NCBI GenBank assembly: GCA_045580485.1
Contig: JAZNNW010000027.1
Coordinates: 1 to 62,256, forward strand
DNA: 62,256 nt
From: Avoscillospira sp045580485
GTDB lineage: Bacteria > Bacillota > Clostridia > Oscillospirales > Oscillospiraceae
Reading direction: 5' to 3'
Below the pieces are notes generated by a model that searched no databases, was not told the origin of the DNA, and was given only the letters and a program-made list of their open reading frames with translations. This document shows positions 7,643 through 16,146 of this stretch, in pieces. Each line of letters starts with the position of its first letter. Within the stretch, counting starts at the first letter, position 1. The translations under genes were made by a program, and so were the position numbers.

Positions 7643-7819
7643 ATGGAACATTCTCCTGAAAACCTGGAACAGTTCAGTAATGATCAGATGTCCGTAGATG
7701 AGAAAAAGTATACTCCCAGACCCAAGAGACAGTTGATTTTGGCTTGGGTGCTGATTGCTGTTGTGCTCTTTGCATTCCTTGGTATGTGCTACTGGATGGT
7801 TGCTTACGGAAAGGTTTAA
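7643..7819 (+). CDS. 58-aa single-pass membrane protein
   Basis: A small protein with a hydrophilic N-terminus (residues 1-32), a positively charged PRPKRQ stretch and one C-terminal membrane helix (about 35-53). This gives an N-in topology by the positive-inside rule. AAGGAG lies 7 bases before ATG 7643, and a perfect extended -10 lies further upstream. Its stop is 1 base before the first chromate-transporter gene, so the three probably form an operon. I do not recognise the family. Confidence 0.72.
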   Translation: MEHSPENLEQFSNDQMSVDEKKYTPRPKRQLILAWVLIAVVLFAFLGMCYWMVAYGKV

Positions 7820-7820
7820 T

Positions 7821-8363
7821 ATGCGGTTGCTTTTGGATCTGTTTATTTCTTTTTTTAAGATCGGTCTGTTTACTTTTGGCGGTGGCTATGCTATGCTGCC
7901 CATGCTGCAGCGGGAAGTGCAGGACCGCCATGGATGGGTAACAGAAGAGGAGATTCTGGACTATTACGCCATCGGCCAGTGCACGCCCGGCGTCATTGCG
8001 GTCAATACAGCAACCTTTATTGGTACAAAGCTGGCAGGTGCGATCGGCGGTGCAGTTGCTACATTGGCAGTTGTGCTTCCTTCTGTGATTATTATCACCG
8101 TTATCAGTACCGTGCTTAAGAATTTTTCTGAACTTATGATCGTACAGCACGCCTTTGCCGGCATTCGTGTGGCTGTGGCAGCACTGGTTGTGTCCTCTGT
8201 ATGGAAGCTCTATCGCAAGGGTGTGAAAGGTGCGTTGGCAAATGGCGTTTTTGCCGCATCTTTGCTTCTGGTGGTGCTCTTTGATATCTCGCCTGTTTGG
8301 GTGGTTTTGGCAGCACTGATTCTTGGCGTTGTGCGAACATGGAAAGGAGCAGGGAAGAAATGA
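7821..8363 (+). CDS. Chromate transporter family protein, first half-size subunit
   Basis: A 180-residue membrane protein of the CHR family in its short, single-domain form, as is common in Firmicutes where two half-proteins pair. The signature FFKIGLFTFGGGYAMLP is at residues 10-26, and the CTPGVIAVNTATFIG segment follows near residue 54. Members export chromate or related anions, but in clostridia the physiological substrate is uncertain. ATG 7821 has GGAAAGG 6 bases upstream. The downstream paralogue starts inside its stop codon (ATGA at 8360-8363), which supports a heterodimer. Confidence 0.9.
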   Translation: MRLLLDLFISFFKIGLFTFGGGYAMLPMLQREVQDRHGWVTEEEILDYYAIGQCTPGVIAVNTATFIGTKLAGAIGGAVATLAVVLPSVIIITVISTVLKNFSELMIVQHAFAGIRVAVAALVVSSVWKLYRKGVKGALANGVFAASLLLVVLFDISPVWVVLAALILGVVRTWKGAGKK

Positions 8364-8923
8364 AATACTTGCTTCTTATGTTTGAATTTTTTAAGACAGG
8401 ATTGTTTGCCGTTGGTGGTGGCCTGGCTACATTGCCATTTCTAAGCCAAATAGGTGAAAAATACGGCTGGTTTACCCAAGAGGAACTGGCCAATATGCTG
8501 GCAGTTTCGGAGTCTACGCCCGGACCGATCGGTGTAAATATGGCCACCTATGTAGGCAATGTCAGCGGCGGTGTTTTCGGTGGCTTTTTGACGACGCTGG
8601 CGCTGGTTCTGCCATCTTATCTCGTGATTTTGATGGTCAGCAAAATGCTGAACCGTTTTCGGGACAACCGATATGTCCAGGGAGCTATGAGCACCTTGCG
8701 GCCCGCCTCTGTTGGTATGGTGGCTGCAGCTGTTATTGGCGTATTGCAGTCCGTTCTGGTGAATATGGATGCGGTCCTAGCATTGAACTGGTCAAATATG
8801 GTGCAGCCTGTGTGTGTGATTCTATTTGCGGTGCTTCTTTTTGGATGCTTCAAGTTCAAAAAATTGCACCCGGTATGTATTCTTGCTGTGGGTGCCATAG
8901 CAGGAATTGTATTAAAACTCTGA
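8360..8923 (+). CDS. Chromate transporter family protein, second half-size subunit
   Basis: A 187-residue paralogue of the preceding gene, with FFKTGLFAVGGGLATLP near residues 9-25 and the STPGPIGVNMATYVG segment, followed by four or five hydrophobic helices. It is coupled to the first subunit by ATGA and preceded by AGGAGCAGGGAAG. The two together probably form one anion transporter in the membrane. ruvC starts 8 bases after its stop, so ruvCAB may be transcribed from the same promoter. Confidence 0.9.
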   Translation: MKYLLLMFEFFKTGLFAVGGGLATLPFLSQIGEKYGWFTQEELANMLAVSESTPGPIGVNMATYVGNVSGGVFGGFLTTLALVLPSYLVILMVSKMLNRFRDNRYVQGAMSTLRPASVGMVAAAVIGVLQSVLVNMDAVLALNWSNMVQPVCVILFAVLLFGCFKFKKLHPVCILAVGAIAGIVLKL

Positions 8924-8931
8924 GGTTATGT

Positions 8932-9432
8932 ATGCGGATTTTAGGTATAGACCCCGGTTATGCCACTATTGGCTTTGGCGTAGTGGATGCGCAGCGGGGA
9001 AGTCTGAGGCTTTTGCAGTACGGTGTTATCACTACTTCACCGGACCTGCCCTTCGCAGAGCGATTAAATGTGATTTACGAAGATATGAACCGGCTGATCG
9101 AAGCGATGGAACCGGATGTCATGGCCATTGAAGAACTGTTTTGGGGTCACAATGTTACCACCGGTATCGGTGTTTCCCATGGCAGAGGTGTGATTTTGCT
9201 TTCGGCTGTACAATGTGGACTTCCAATCAGTGAATATACACCCATGCAGATCAAACAGGCTGTTGTGGGCTACGGAAATGCAACCAAACAGCAGGTGATG
9301 GACATGACCAGACGGCTGTTGCACATGGAAAAGGTAGCTCGTCCCGATGATGCGGCTGATGCCATTGCTGTGGCACTGTGCCATGCACGGTCCACCACGA
9401 GCCTGCTATACGGACTGGATAAGAAAGAGTGA
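8932..9432 (+). CDS. ruvC: Crossover junction endodeoxyribonuclease RuvC
   Basis: RuvC is a 166-residue dimeric nuclease that resolves Holliday junctions together with RuvAB. The acidic active site is visible: Asp7 in GIDPG, Glu67/Glu68 in AIEEL, and Asp139-Asp143 in the RPDDAADA motif. GAGG lies 6 bases before ATG 8932; longer upstream starts lie inside the transporter gene. It is the first of a tight ruvC-ruvA-ruvB cluster. Confidence 0.97.
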   Translation: MRILGIDPGYATIGFGVVDAQRGSLRLLQYGVITTSPDLPFAERLNVIYEDMNRLIEAMEPDVMAIEELFWGHNVTTGIGVSHGRGVILLSAVQCGLPISEYTPMQIKQAVVGYGNATKQQVMDMTRRLLHMEKVARPDDAADAIAVALCHARSTTSLLYGLDKKE

Positions 9433-9439
9433 GTTGGAT

Positions 9440-10039
9440 ATGTTTTATTATCTCAATGGAGTGATCTCCGCCATAGAAGCCAATCTGGCGGTTGTAGACT
9501 GCGGAGGCGTAGGCTTTGCCTGCAATACCACAGCATACACCCTCTCTCAGCTGCAGATCGGCAAGCAGCAAAAGCTGTTTACTTACTGTAATGTTCGGGA
9601 GGATGCTTTTGATATTTTTGGTTTCTCCACGAAAGAGGAGTTGTCTTGCTTTGAACGGCTCATCGGTGTTTCCGGTGTTGGTCCCAAGGTTGGCATTGCC
9701 ATTCTTTCCGCTATGACCCCCAGCCAGTTTTCTCTGGCGGTCATGACGGGTGATGAGAAAACTTTAACCATGGCGCAGGGCGTTGGCAAAAAAATGGCAC
9801 AGCGTATCATTCTTGAGCTGAAGGATAAGCTGGCAGGGGAGATGCCGGAACAGAGCGTTGGTGGCGTGACTGTAATGCCTGCTGCAGCAGGCAACAAGGT
9901 GGCGGAAGCCTCCGCTGCGCTTGCCTCTCTTGGCTATTCTCAGAGCGAGATCGGTGCAGCGCTGAAAGGTCTGGATGTGGAGAATATGTCTGTGGAAGAT
10001 ATTGTTCGCAGCGGTCTGCGAGCCATGGTAATGCAGTAA
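9440..10039 (+). CDS. ruvA: Holliday junction branch migration protein RuvA
   Basis: A 199-residue RuvA of normal length: an N-terminal OB fold (1-65), tandem helix-hairpin-helix motifs (LIGVSGVGPKVGIAILS near 73-89 and AQGVGKKMAQRIILELK near 110-126), a flexible linker rich in Ala/Gly/Val, and the C-terminal RuvB-contact domain (about 150-199). It holds the four-way junction for the RuvB motors. It lies 7 bases after ruvC and 12 before ruvB. Confidence 0.97.
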   Translation: MFYYLNGVISAIEANLAVVDCGGVGFACNTTAYTLSQLQIGKQQKLFTYCNVREDAFDIFGFSTKEELSCFERLIGVSGVGPKVGIAILSAMTPSQFSLAVMTGDEKTLTMAQGVGKKMAQRIILELKDKLAGEMPEQSVGGVTVMPAAAGNKVAEASAALASLGYSQSEIGAALKGLDVENMSVEDIVRSGLRAMVMQ

Positions 10040-10051
10040 AGGAGCGAAAGT

Positions 10052-11095
10052 ATGAGCCTTGACTTTTCTCAGGAGTTTGATGCTCCTTTTGTTACCACAT
10101 CGCTGACAGCGATGGATGATGGGGAAGTGTCTCTGCGTCCCAAAACCCTTGCTGATTATACCGGTCAGGAGAAGGCCAAAGGGAATCTGTCTGTTTATAT
10201 TGAGGCTGCCAGACGCAGAAATGAATCCTTGGATCATGTTTTGCTCTATGGACCTCCCGGACTGGGCAAAACTACCATGGCAGGTGTGATTGCCAATGAA
10301 ATGGGCGTCAATATCCGCATCACCTCCGGTCCTGCCATTGAAAAGGCAGGCGATTTGGCTGCGCTTCTGACCAACCTCAATGCCGGTGATATTCTCTTTA
10401 TCGATGAAATTCACCGCCTCAATCGAGCTGTGGAGGAGATTCTCTACCCCGCCATGGAGGATTATGCCATAGATATCATTGTAGGAAAGGGACCTTCTGC
10501 CAACTCTATCCGTCTGGATCTGCCTCGGTTTACACTCATCGGCGCAACGACCCGTGCCGGACAGCTTTCCAGTCCTCTCCGTGACCGCTTTGGCGTATCA
10601 CTGCGCCTGGAACTGTATACCAAGGAAGAATTGGCAGGTATCGTCACCCGTTCTGCAGCCCTTCTGGGCATTGATATAGCTCCGGAAGGTGCCATGGAGA
10701 TTGCCTCCCGTTCCAGAGGTACGCCTCGTATTGCAAACCGTATGCTGCGGCGGGTCCGTGACTTTGCCCAGGTCTATCATGACGGTATCATTACCCGTGA
10801 GGCAGCAGATCATGCTCTGAGCTGTCTGGAAGTGGACTATCTCGGCCTGGATGCTACCGACCGAAGAATGCTGACATCCATCATTCAGAATTACCGTGGT
10901 GGCCCTGTGGGTCTGGAGACCCTTGCTGCGACCATTGGCGAGGAGGCTGTTACACTGGAAGATGTCTATGAGCCTTATCTGATGCAAATCGGTTTCCTCA
11001 CCAGAACCCCCAGAGGTCGATGCGTGACACAGTTGGCTTATGACCATCTGCATTTGACCGCTCCCGAGCAGGGAAGTGAGCAGCTGTCTTTCTGA
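10052..11095 (+). CDS. ruvB: Holliday junction branch migration helicase RuvB
   Basis: A 347-residue AAA+ ATPase driving branch migration. Walker A is GPPGLGKTT (residues 67-75), Walker B is LFIDEIH (115-121), the sensor GATTRAG follows, and the C-terminal winged helix includes the PRGR stretch. AAGGAGCG lies upstream of ATG 10052. Last gene of ruvCAB; no clear hairpin terminator was seen directly after its stop. Confidence 0.98.
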   Translation: MSLDFSQEFDAPFVTTSLTAMDDGEVSLRPKTLADYTGQEKAKGNLSVYIEAARRRNESLDHVLLYGPPGLGKTTMAGVIANEMGVNIRITSGPAIEKAGDLAALLTNLNAGDILFIDEIHRLNRAVEEILYPAMEDYAIDIIVGKGPSANSIRLDLPRFTLIGATTRAGQLSSPLRDRFGVSLRLELYTKEELAGIVTRSAALLGIDIAPEGAMEIASRSRGTPRIANRMLRRVRDFAQVYHDGIITREAADHALSCLEVDYLGLDATDRRMLTSIIQNYRGGPVGLETLAATIGEEAVTLEDVYEPYLMQIGFLTRTPRGRCVTQLAYDHLHLTAPEQGSEQLSF

Positions 11096-11181
11096 GTCGG
11101 ACATATTGTCGAAGCGCATTTGTGTAATATCGTCGAAATTCCACAAAAATTAATTTTTTAGGAAATTTTAATTGAATAATA

Positions 11182-11209
11182 TTGACAAACTTATCTCTTG
11201 TGTTATAAT
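11182..11209 (+). promoter_or_regulatory. Near-consensus SigA promoter
   Basis: TTGACA (11182-11187), 16-base spacer, TATAAT (11204-11209) with an extended TG at 11201-11202. One of the best promoters in the window, implying high expression of the zinc-ribbon protein. Confidence 0.85.
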
Positions 11210-11215
11210 ACGAAT

Positions 11216-11439
11216 AGTCACACCCTGTCTGTTTGGGTGTTTCGATTGTTTGTTCGTCACGAACCAATGTATTTGCCTCTGAAATAGTTTCTGTTTGGAG
11301 TTTAAAGTGAAGGCTTGGCTCATCGCGAGAAAACGTCGACCGTTGTGGCGTTCACAGCAAAAGCTGTTCGCAATATTTCCCCTGACCTACATGCTTTTAA
11401 TACTTCAGGGAAGAACTATGTCAAAGAGAGGTAAGATCA
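11216..11439 (+). promoter_or_regulatory. Long structured 5' leader of the zinc-ribbon gene
   Basis: About 220 untranslated bases separate the expected transcription start from the ATG. The leader can form hairpins at 11220-11240 (ACACCC with GGGTGT), 11354-11367 (ACAGC-AAAA-GCTGT) and 11377-11412 (TTCCCCTGA with TCAGGGAA, one bulge), the last just before the ribosome-binding site at 11424-11432. No known riboswitch class was recognised. Such a leader is reminiscent of cold-shock mRNA leaders (inference). No gene is seen between ruvB and this leader. Confidence 0.5.
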
Positions 11440-11712
11440 ATGTACGAAGACAAGACTTTAGTTTGCAAGGAATGCGGCTCTGAGTTCGTGTTCACTGCCG
11501 GTGAGCAGGAATTCTATGCTGAGCGTGGCTTCCAGAATGAGCCTCAGCGCTGCAAGACCTGCCGCGATGCTCGCAAGAATGCAGCCCGTGGTCCCAGAGA
11601 GTATTTCACCGCTACCTGCGCTGCCTGCGGCGGCGAGGCCAAGGTTCCTTTCGAACCCAAGACCGACCGTCCCGTCTACTGCAGCGATTGCTTCGCTCGC
11701 ATGAAGGGCTAA
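11440..11712 (+). CDS. Zinc-ribbon domain protein (zf-trcl-like, 90 aa)
   Basis: A 90-residue protein with two double-cysteine knuckle pairs: CKECG (residues 9-13) with CKTC (38-41), then CAAC (60-63) with CSDC (80-83). Between the pairs lies a basic patch (RDARKNAARGPRE). This matches the probable zinc-ribbon family found in many anaerobic Firmicutes; function unknown, nucleic-acid binding plausible. AGAGAGGT precedes ATG 11440. Expression is probably high, since the promoter is nearly perfect and the codons are biased. Single-gene unit with its own terminator. Confidence 0.87.
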   Translation: MYEDKTLVCKECGSEFVFTAGEQEFYAERGFQNEPQRCKTCRDARKNAARGPREYFTATCAACGGEAKVPFEPKTDRPVYCSDCFARMKG

Positions 11713-11728
11713 TTGTAAAGTTAAAATC

Positions 11729-11753
11729 CCACCACTTTTGTGGTGGTATTTTT
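11729..11753. terminator. Bidirectional terminator (zinc-ribbon gene / his operon)
   Basis: A 7-bp stem (11729-11735 with 11740-11746) is followed by TATTTTT on the plus strand. On the minus strand, after the hisIE stop, the same stem is followed by GATTTT. Confidence 0.85.
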
Positions 11754-11760
11754 GCGGTTT

Positions 11761-12408
11761 TTATACCATTTTTTCCTGTTTTACCTTGTGATCGATCACA
11801 TGACGGGATGCCAGCTCCTTCTGAATATCGTCCAGAGAAATGCCCATTTCAATCATGAGGACCATGACATGATAGGTGAGGTCTGCGATCTCATAGATCG
11901 TTTCTTTCTTGTCGTTGGACTTGGCACCGATGATGACTTCTGTACACTCCTCGCCAACCTTTTTCAGGATCTTGTCCAGACCTTTTTCAAAGAGATAGGT
12001 GGTGTAGGAACCTTCCTTCTTCTCGATCTTTCTGCCAACAAGCATATCCATCAGAGCTTCCATTGAGAAAGGATGCAGTTCTTCATTTTCCCAAACAGGA
12101 TTGCTGAAGCAGGAATCGGTACCAAGGTGGCAAGCAGGACCGTCCTTCTTGACGAGGACAGTTAAAGCATCCTGGTCACAATCAGCGGTGATGGAAACAA
12201 TATGCTGCACATTGCCGCTGGTTTCGCCCTTTCTCCAGAGCTCCTGACGGGAGCGACTCCAGAAGCAGGTTCGCTTCTCGGCAATGGAAATCTCCAGACT
12301 TTCCTTATTCATGTAAGCCAGGGTCAGAACTTTCTTGGTATCCGCATCCACGACAATGGCGGGGATCAGACCTCTTTCGTCGAATTTTAAGGTATTCAGA
12401 TCAATCAT
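11761..12408 (-). CDS. hisIE: Bifunctional phosphoribosyl-AMP cyclohydrolase / phosphoribosyl-ATP pyrophosphatase
   Basis: A 215-residue fusion catalysing steps 2 and 3 of histidine synthesis. The HisI domain (about 1-110) shows the zinc and active-site region TADCDQDALTVLV and the C-x-H pattern near ACHLG. The HisE domain (about 120-215) shows VGEECTEVIIGAK with its acidic Mg ligands and YEIADLTYHVMVLM. It starts 2 bases after the hisF stop and is the last gene of the operon. Confidence 0.97.
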   Translation of the reverse strand: MIDLNTLKFDERGLIPAIVVDADTKKVLTLAYMNKESLEISIAEKRTCFWSRSRQELWRKGETSGNVQHIVSITADCDQDALTVLVKKDGPACHLGTDSCFSNPVWENEELHPFSMEALMDMLVGRKIEKKEGSYTTYLFEKGLDKILKKVGEECTEVIIGAKSNDKKETIYEIADLTYHVMVLMIEMGISLDDIQKELASRHVIDHKVKQEKMV

Positions 12409-12410
12409 AA

Positions 12411-13169
12411 TTATAACCTCACACCAATGGAATTTTCTTGCAGCAATTTCTTCAGATCACAGATCTCCACTTCTCCAAAGTGGAAAATGGATGCTGCCAG
12501 ACCGGCACTCATATCCGGTATCTCCTTAAAGAGAGTCACGAAGTCCTGCATATTGCCTGCTCCGCCGGAGGCAATAACAGGCACATGAACAGCCTCGCAG
12601 ACGGCTTTCAGCATAGGCAGATCAAAGCCTTTCTTGACACCGTCGGTATCAATGGAGTTGACCACCACTTCGCCTGCACCCAGATCCACGCATTTTTTGA
12701 TCCAGGAAATAGCCTCCATGCCGGTATCCTCACGACCGCCTTTGGCGAACACTCGGAACTGTCCGTCCACACGCTTAATATCGCAGGAGATGACCACGCA
12801 TTGATTGCCGTATTTCTCGGCTCCCTGACGGATCAGATCCGGGTTTCGGATGGCACCGGAATTGACGCTGACTTTATCCGCACCGCACTTCAGCACACGG
12901 TCAAAATCTTCGATGGTATTGATACCGCCGCCGACTGTCAGCGGGATGAAGATTTGGGATGCAACTTCCTGCAGAATATCCGTAAATAGAGCTCTGCCTT
13001 CGGCAGATGCGGTGATGTCATAGAATACCAGTTCATCTGCACCGCAGTCACTGTAATACTGTGCCAGTTTTACCGGAGAGGAGACATCGGCCAAACCTAA
13101 AAAGTTCACGCCTTTGACAACCCGTCCGTCTTTTACATCCAGGCAAGGGATGATTCGCTTTGTTATCAT
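12411..13169 (-). CDS. hisF: Imidazole glycerol phosphate synthase cyclase subunit
   Basis: A 252-residue TIM barrel that, with HisH, turns PRFAR and ammonia into IGP and AICAR. Catalytic Asp11 (CLDVKDG) and Asp130 (ISCDIKR) are present, as are the phosphate-binding GGGI and SGGAG loops. It overlaps hisA by 4 bases (13166-13169), typical of translational coupling. Confidence 0.98.
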   Translation of the reverse strand: MITKRIIPCLDVKDGRVVKGVNFLGLADVSSPVKLAQYYSDCGADELVFYDITASAEGRALFTDILQEVASQIFIPLTVGGGINTIEDFDRVLKCGADKVSVNSGAIRNPDLIRQGAEKYGNQCVVISCDIKRVDGQFRVFAKGGREDTGMEAISWIKKCVDLGAGEVVVNSIDTDGVKKGFDLPMLKAVCEAVHVPVIASGGAGNMQDFVTLFKEIPDMSAGLAASIFHFGEVEICDLKKLLQENSIGVRL

Positions 13170-13879
13170 TTTGCTACCTCGATGGCTTGGCGCAAATCAA
13201 TGGCGCCGGTGTAATAAGCCTTTCCGATAATAGCTCCGTACAGATTCATTTGACGGAGCGCCTCAATATCTGCAATGGAGGATACACCGCCGGATGCGAT
13301 GATGTCCATATGATATGTTTTGGAAAGGTGCTGATAGAGTTCCAGATTGGTGCCTTTCATGGCACCGTCTCTGGAAATGTCCGTGCAAATAATTGTGGAA
13401 ATACCCAGTTCCTGCATTCTGGCGAAAAATTCATCACAGGTATACTGAGATTGTTCCGTCCAGCCCTTGATGGCCACATATCCGTCCTTGATATCAATGC
13501 CAACGGCTATGTGCGATCCGAATTCTGCAACGGCCTGTTTCAAAAAGTCGGGATCATTGACGGCAGCTGTGCCTAAAATCACACGGTCAACGCCATGGCT
13601 GAGATAAGTCCGGATGGTCTCCATGGAACGGATACCGCCGCCAACTTCTGTAAATAAATCTGTCTTGGATGTAATATTGGAAATCACATCAATATTGGGT
13701 GTTTCACCTGTTTTTGCACCTTCCAGATCCACCAAATGCAGACAGGATGCTCCTTGAGATTGGAAATCCATAGCGACCTGCACGGGATCGTCGCTGTAAA
13801 CGGTCATCTGTGCGTAGTCGCCCTTGAAGAGACGGACGGCTTTCCTCTCATACAAGTCAATGGCAGGAAAAATATTCAT
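13166..13879 (-). CDS. hisA: ProFAR isomerase
   Basis: A 237-residue TIM barrel, 1-(5-phosphoribosyl)-5-[(5-phosphoribosylamino)methylideneamino]imidazole-4-carboxamide isomerase. Asp8 (PAIDLYE), the GGGIRS phosphate loop and the CTDISRDG segment holding the second catalytic Asp are all visible. The start codon directly overlaps the hisH stop at 13879. Confidence 0.97.
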   Translation of the reverse strand: MNIFPAIDLYERKAVRLFKGDYAQMTVYSDDPVQVAMDFQSQGASCLHLVDLEGAKTGETPNIDVISNITSKTDLFTEVGGGIRSMETIRTYLSHGVDRVILGTAAVNDPDFLKQAVAEFGSHIAVGIDIKDGYVAIKGWTEQSQYTCDEFFARMQELGISTIICTDISRDGAMKGTNLELYQHLSKTYHMDIIASGGVSSIADIEALRQMNLYGAIIGKAYYTGAIDLRQAIEVAK

Positions 13880-14493
13880 CAGCCTACCTCCAGAAATGCC
13901 TTTAAGATGCCGAGACCGACTTCACCGCTTTTTTCGGGATGGAACTGACAGCCGAAGATGTTACCCTTTGCCACAGCTGCAGTCAGTTCTGTTCCATATT
14001 CGGTTGTGGCGGCCAGGCTATCTTCGCAGCCTGTAGCGAAATAAGAGTGAACGAAATATACACAGTCATTTTCCTTTGTGTATCTGAACAATGGGGAAGA
14101 TTTCTGCGAAATATGCAGCCCGTTCCAGCCGATGTGCGGAATTTGAAGGGAGGCAGGGATCACGCCTTCCATGGGGACCACACTGCCCTTCAGCAGGCCG
14201 AGACCCAGGTGCTCGCCGTACTCAAGGCTCTTCTCAAAAAGCATCTGCATACCGAGACAAATACCCAACAGAGGCTTTCCGGCAGCGGCTTCTTCCATGA
14301 CAACTCGGTCAAGACCGCTCTCCCGGAGCTTTGCTGCGGCATCAGCAAAGGCACCAACACCGGGTAAAATCAAGTGATCTGCTTTCTTCAGTGTTTCAAC
14401 ATCATTGGTAACAACGACATCGGCACCGATCTTTTCAAGAGAACATCTCAGGGAAAATAGGTTTCCGACACCGTAATCAATAATTGCAACCAT
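13879..14493 (-). CDS. hisH: Imidazole glycerol phosphate synthase glutaminase subunit
   Basis: A 204-residue class-I glutamine amidotransferase supplying ammonia to HisF. The nucleophile is Cys79 in GICLGMQ, and the catalytic His/Glu pair is in CQFHPEKSG near the C-terminus. The start overlaps the hisB stop as TAATG. Confidence 0.98.
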   Translation of the reverse strand: MVAIIDYGVGNLFSLRCSLEKIGADVVVTNDVETLKKADHLILPGVGAFADAAAKLRESGLDRVVMEEAAAGKPLLGICLGMQMLFEKSLEYGEHLGLGLLKGSVVPMEGVIPASLQIPHIGWNGLHISQKSSPLFRYTKENDCVYFVHSYFATGCEDSLAATTEYGTELTAAVAKGNIFGCQFHPEKSGEVGLGILKAFLEVG

Positions 14494-15080
14494 TACAGAA
14501 CTCCTTTTGTGGAGGGAATCTCGTTGGGGCAGGAGGCATCCATAGCCACTGCCTGGCGCAGACTTCTGGCGACAGACTTAAAAGTGCCTTCGATAATGTG
14601 ATGGCTGTTTTTGCCTGCCAGCTGACGAATGTGCAGGGTACAGGCAGCACAACGGGTAAAGGCTAGCCAGAATTCTTCGTTCAGCTGTGTATCAAAGGTG
14701 CCAACCTTTTCTGTGGGAATATCCATGTCATAGGCCAGCAGACTGCGACCGCTGAGGTCAACTGCGGAGAGGATCAATGCTTCATCCATAGGCAGCATCA
14801 TATTGCCATAGCGGCAGATTCCTCGTTTGTCACCCAGCGCCTTAGCAAATGCTTCACCAAGACAAATACCGATATCCTCCACAGTATGATGATCGTCTAC
14901 CTGCGTGTCACCGACACATTTAACAGTCAAATCAAACCGGCCGTGACGGGCAAAAAGGGTCAGCATATGATCCAGAAAACCGCAGCCGGAATCAATGTTG
15001 GCAGTGCCGGTTCCGTCTAAATTCAAGGAGAGAGAAATATTTGTTTCTGCAGTTTTTCTTTGCAGTTCATAGGTTCTCAT
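14493..15080 (-). CDS. hisB: Imidazoleglycerol-phosphate dehydratase
   Basis: A 195-residue monofunctional dehydratase, converting IGP to imidazole acetol phosphate. The two metal-binding HHTVEDIGI-type motifs are visible: DDHHTVEDIGICLG near residue 70 and a second, degraded-looking NSHHIIEGTFK at about 160. No phosphatase domain is fused, so histidinol phosphatase must come from elsewhere. ATG 15080 is chosen because GGAGG lies 7 bases upstream; a TTG at 15086 is an alternative. It is 2 bases after the hisC stop. Confidence 0.97.
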   Translation of the reverse strand: MRTYELQRKTAETNISLSLNLDGTGTANIDSGCGFLDHMLTLFARHGRFDLTVKCVGDTQVDDHHTVEDIGICLGEAFAKALGDKRGICRYGNMMLPMDEALILSAVDLSGRSLLAYDMDIPTEKVGTFDTQLNEEFWLAFTRCAACTLHIRQLAGKNSHHIIEGTFKSVARSLRQAVAMDASCPNEIPSTKGVL

Positions 15081-15082
15081 AA

Positions 15083-16144
15083 TCAAGCCTCCAATATCTC
15101 TTTGATGGTGTTGATCAGCAGCTGCATTTGCTCCTGTGTGCCGATGGTAATACGGTTATACTGCCGCATACGGGGGCTGCCGAAGTGGCGGACAAGAATG
15201 CCTCTGCGCTTCAGATCCAGATACAGCATCTCGCCATCCAGCTGAGGATGGGAGGCAAACAGAAAATTTGCCTGAGAGGGAACAACAGTAAAACCAAGTT
15301 CCTGCAAGGCTGTCTCCGTAAAAGCCCTTGCCTCCATGATTTTCTTGCAGTTTTCTGCGTAATAGTCTTCTGCCTCCAATGCAGCGACACCGGCAGCCAT
15401 GGTCAACCGGTTCACATTGTAAGGATTTGTAGAATACTTGATGCGGTTCAAGTCTTCTATCAAGCCCTTACTGCCAATGGCAAAGCCCAGTCGAGCACCT
15501 GCCATACTGCGGGATTTGGAGAAGGTCTGAACGATAAGAAGATTGTCATACTTTTTCGTCAGATCGACACAGCTTTCTGCTCCAAAATCCACATAGGCTT
15601 CATCTACGACCACAACATGGTCGGGGTTGGAAGCGATGATTTCCTCCATAACAGCCTTCGGCAGTGCCCTGCCAACCTGTGCGTTGGGATTGGCAAGAAC
15701 GATCATGCAGTCTTGATTTAAGTAATCGGTGTAATTGATGGAGAAATCTTCCTCCAGAGGGATGATCTTAGCTTCGACCTGATGGAGATCAGCAAAGACC
15801 TGATAAAAACCATAGGTCACATCGGGGAACATAGCCTTTCCCGGCTGACCTGAAAATGCCATAAAGGCAAAGTTCAAAATGTCGTCGGAGCCGTTGGAAA
15901 CAAAGACATTCTCCGGCTTTACACCGTAGACATCTGCCAACTTCTGTACCAGAGGCTTGCTGTCAGGATCGGAATACAGACGCAGATTTTCGACCTGCGT
16001 TTTGTCAATGGCGGCCACCACCTGCGGTGCGGCAGGGAAGGGGGATTCGTTGGTGTTCAGCTTGGTATAGACCATATCCTGAGGCTGTTCACCGGGGGTG
16101 TAGACCTCCAGATGCTCATAGCGGGGGTTCAAAAATTTGCTCAT
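15083..16144 (-). CDS. hisC: Histidinol-phosphate aminotransferase
   Basis: A 353-residue fold-type I PLP aminotransferase. NTNESPFP marks the N-terminal substrate loop, VSNGSDDIL the cofactor region, and TFSKSRSMAGARLGF holds the Schiff-base lysine. AGGAAG lies 7 bases before ATG 16144; TTG 16150 is a less likely start. It lies between hisD and hisB in the operon. Confidence 0.97.
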   Translation of the reverse strand: MSKFLNPRYEHLEVYTPGEQPQDMVYTKLNTNESPFPAAPQVVAAIDKTQVENLRLYSDPDSKPLVQKLADVYGVKPENVFVSNGSDDILNFAFMAFSGQPGKAMFPDVTYGFYQVFADLHQVEAKIIPLEEDFSINYTDYLNQDCMIVLANPNAQVGRALPKAVMEEIIASNPDHVVVVDEAYVDFGAESCVDLTKKYDNLLIVQTFSKSRSMAGARLGFAIGSKGLIEDLNRIKYSTNPYNVNRLTMAAGVAALEAEDYYAENCKKIMEARAFTETALQELGFTVVPSQANFLFASHPQLDGEMLYLDLKRRGILVRHFGSPRMRQYNRITIGTQEQMQLLINTIKEILEA

Positions 16145-16146
16145 AA

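Noticed and set aside
11295..11483. 62-aa frame in the leader of the zinc-ribbon gene
   Set aside because: It lacks a ribosome-binding site and runs into the zinc-ribbon gene in another frame; the region reads better as untranslated leader.
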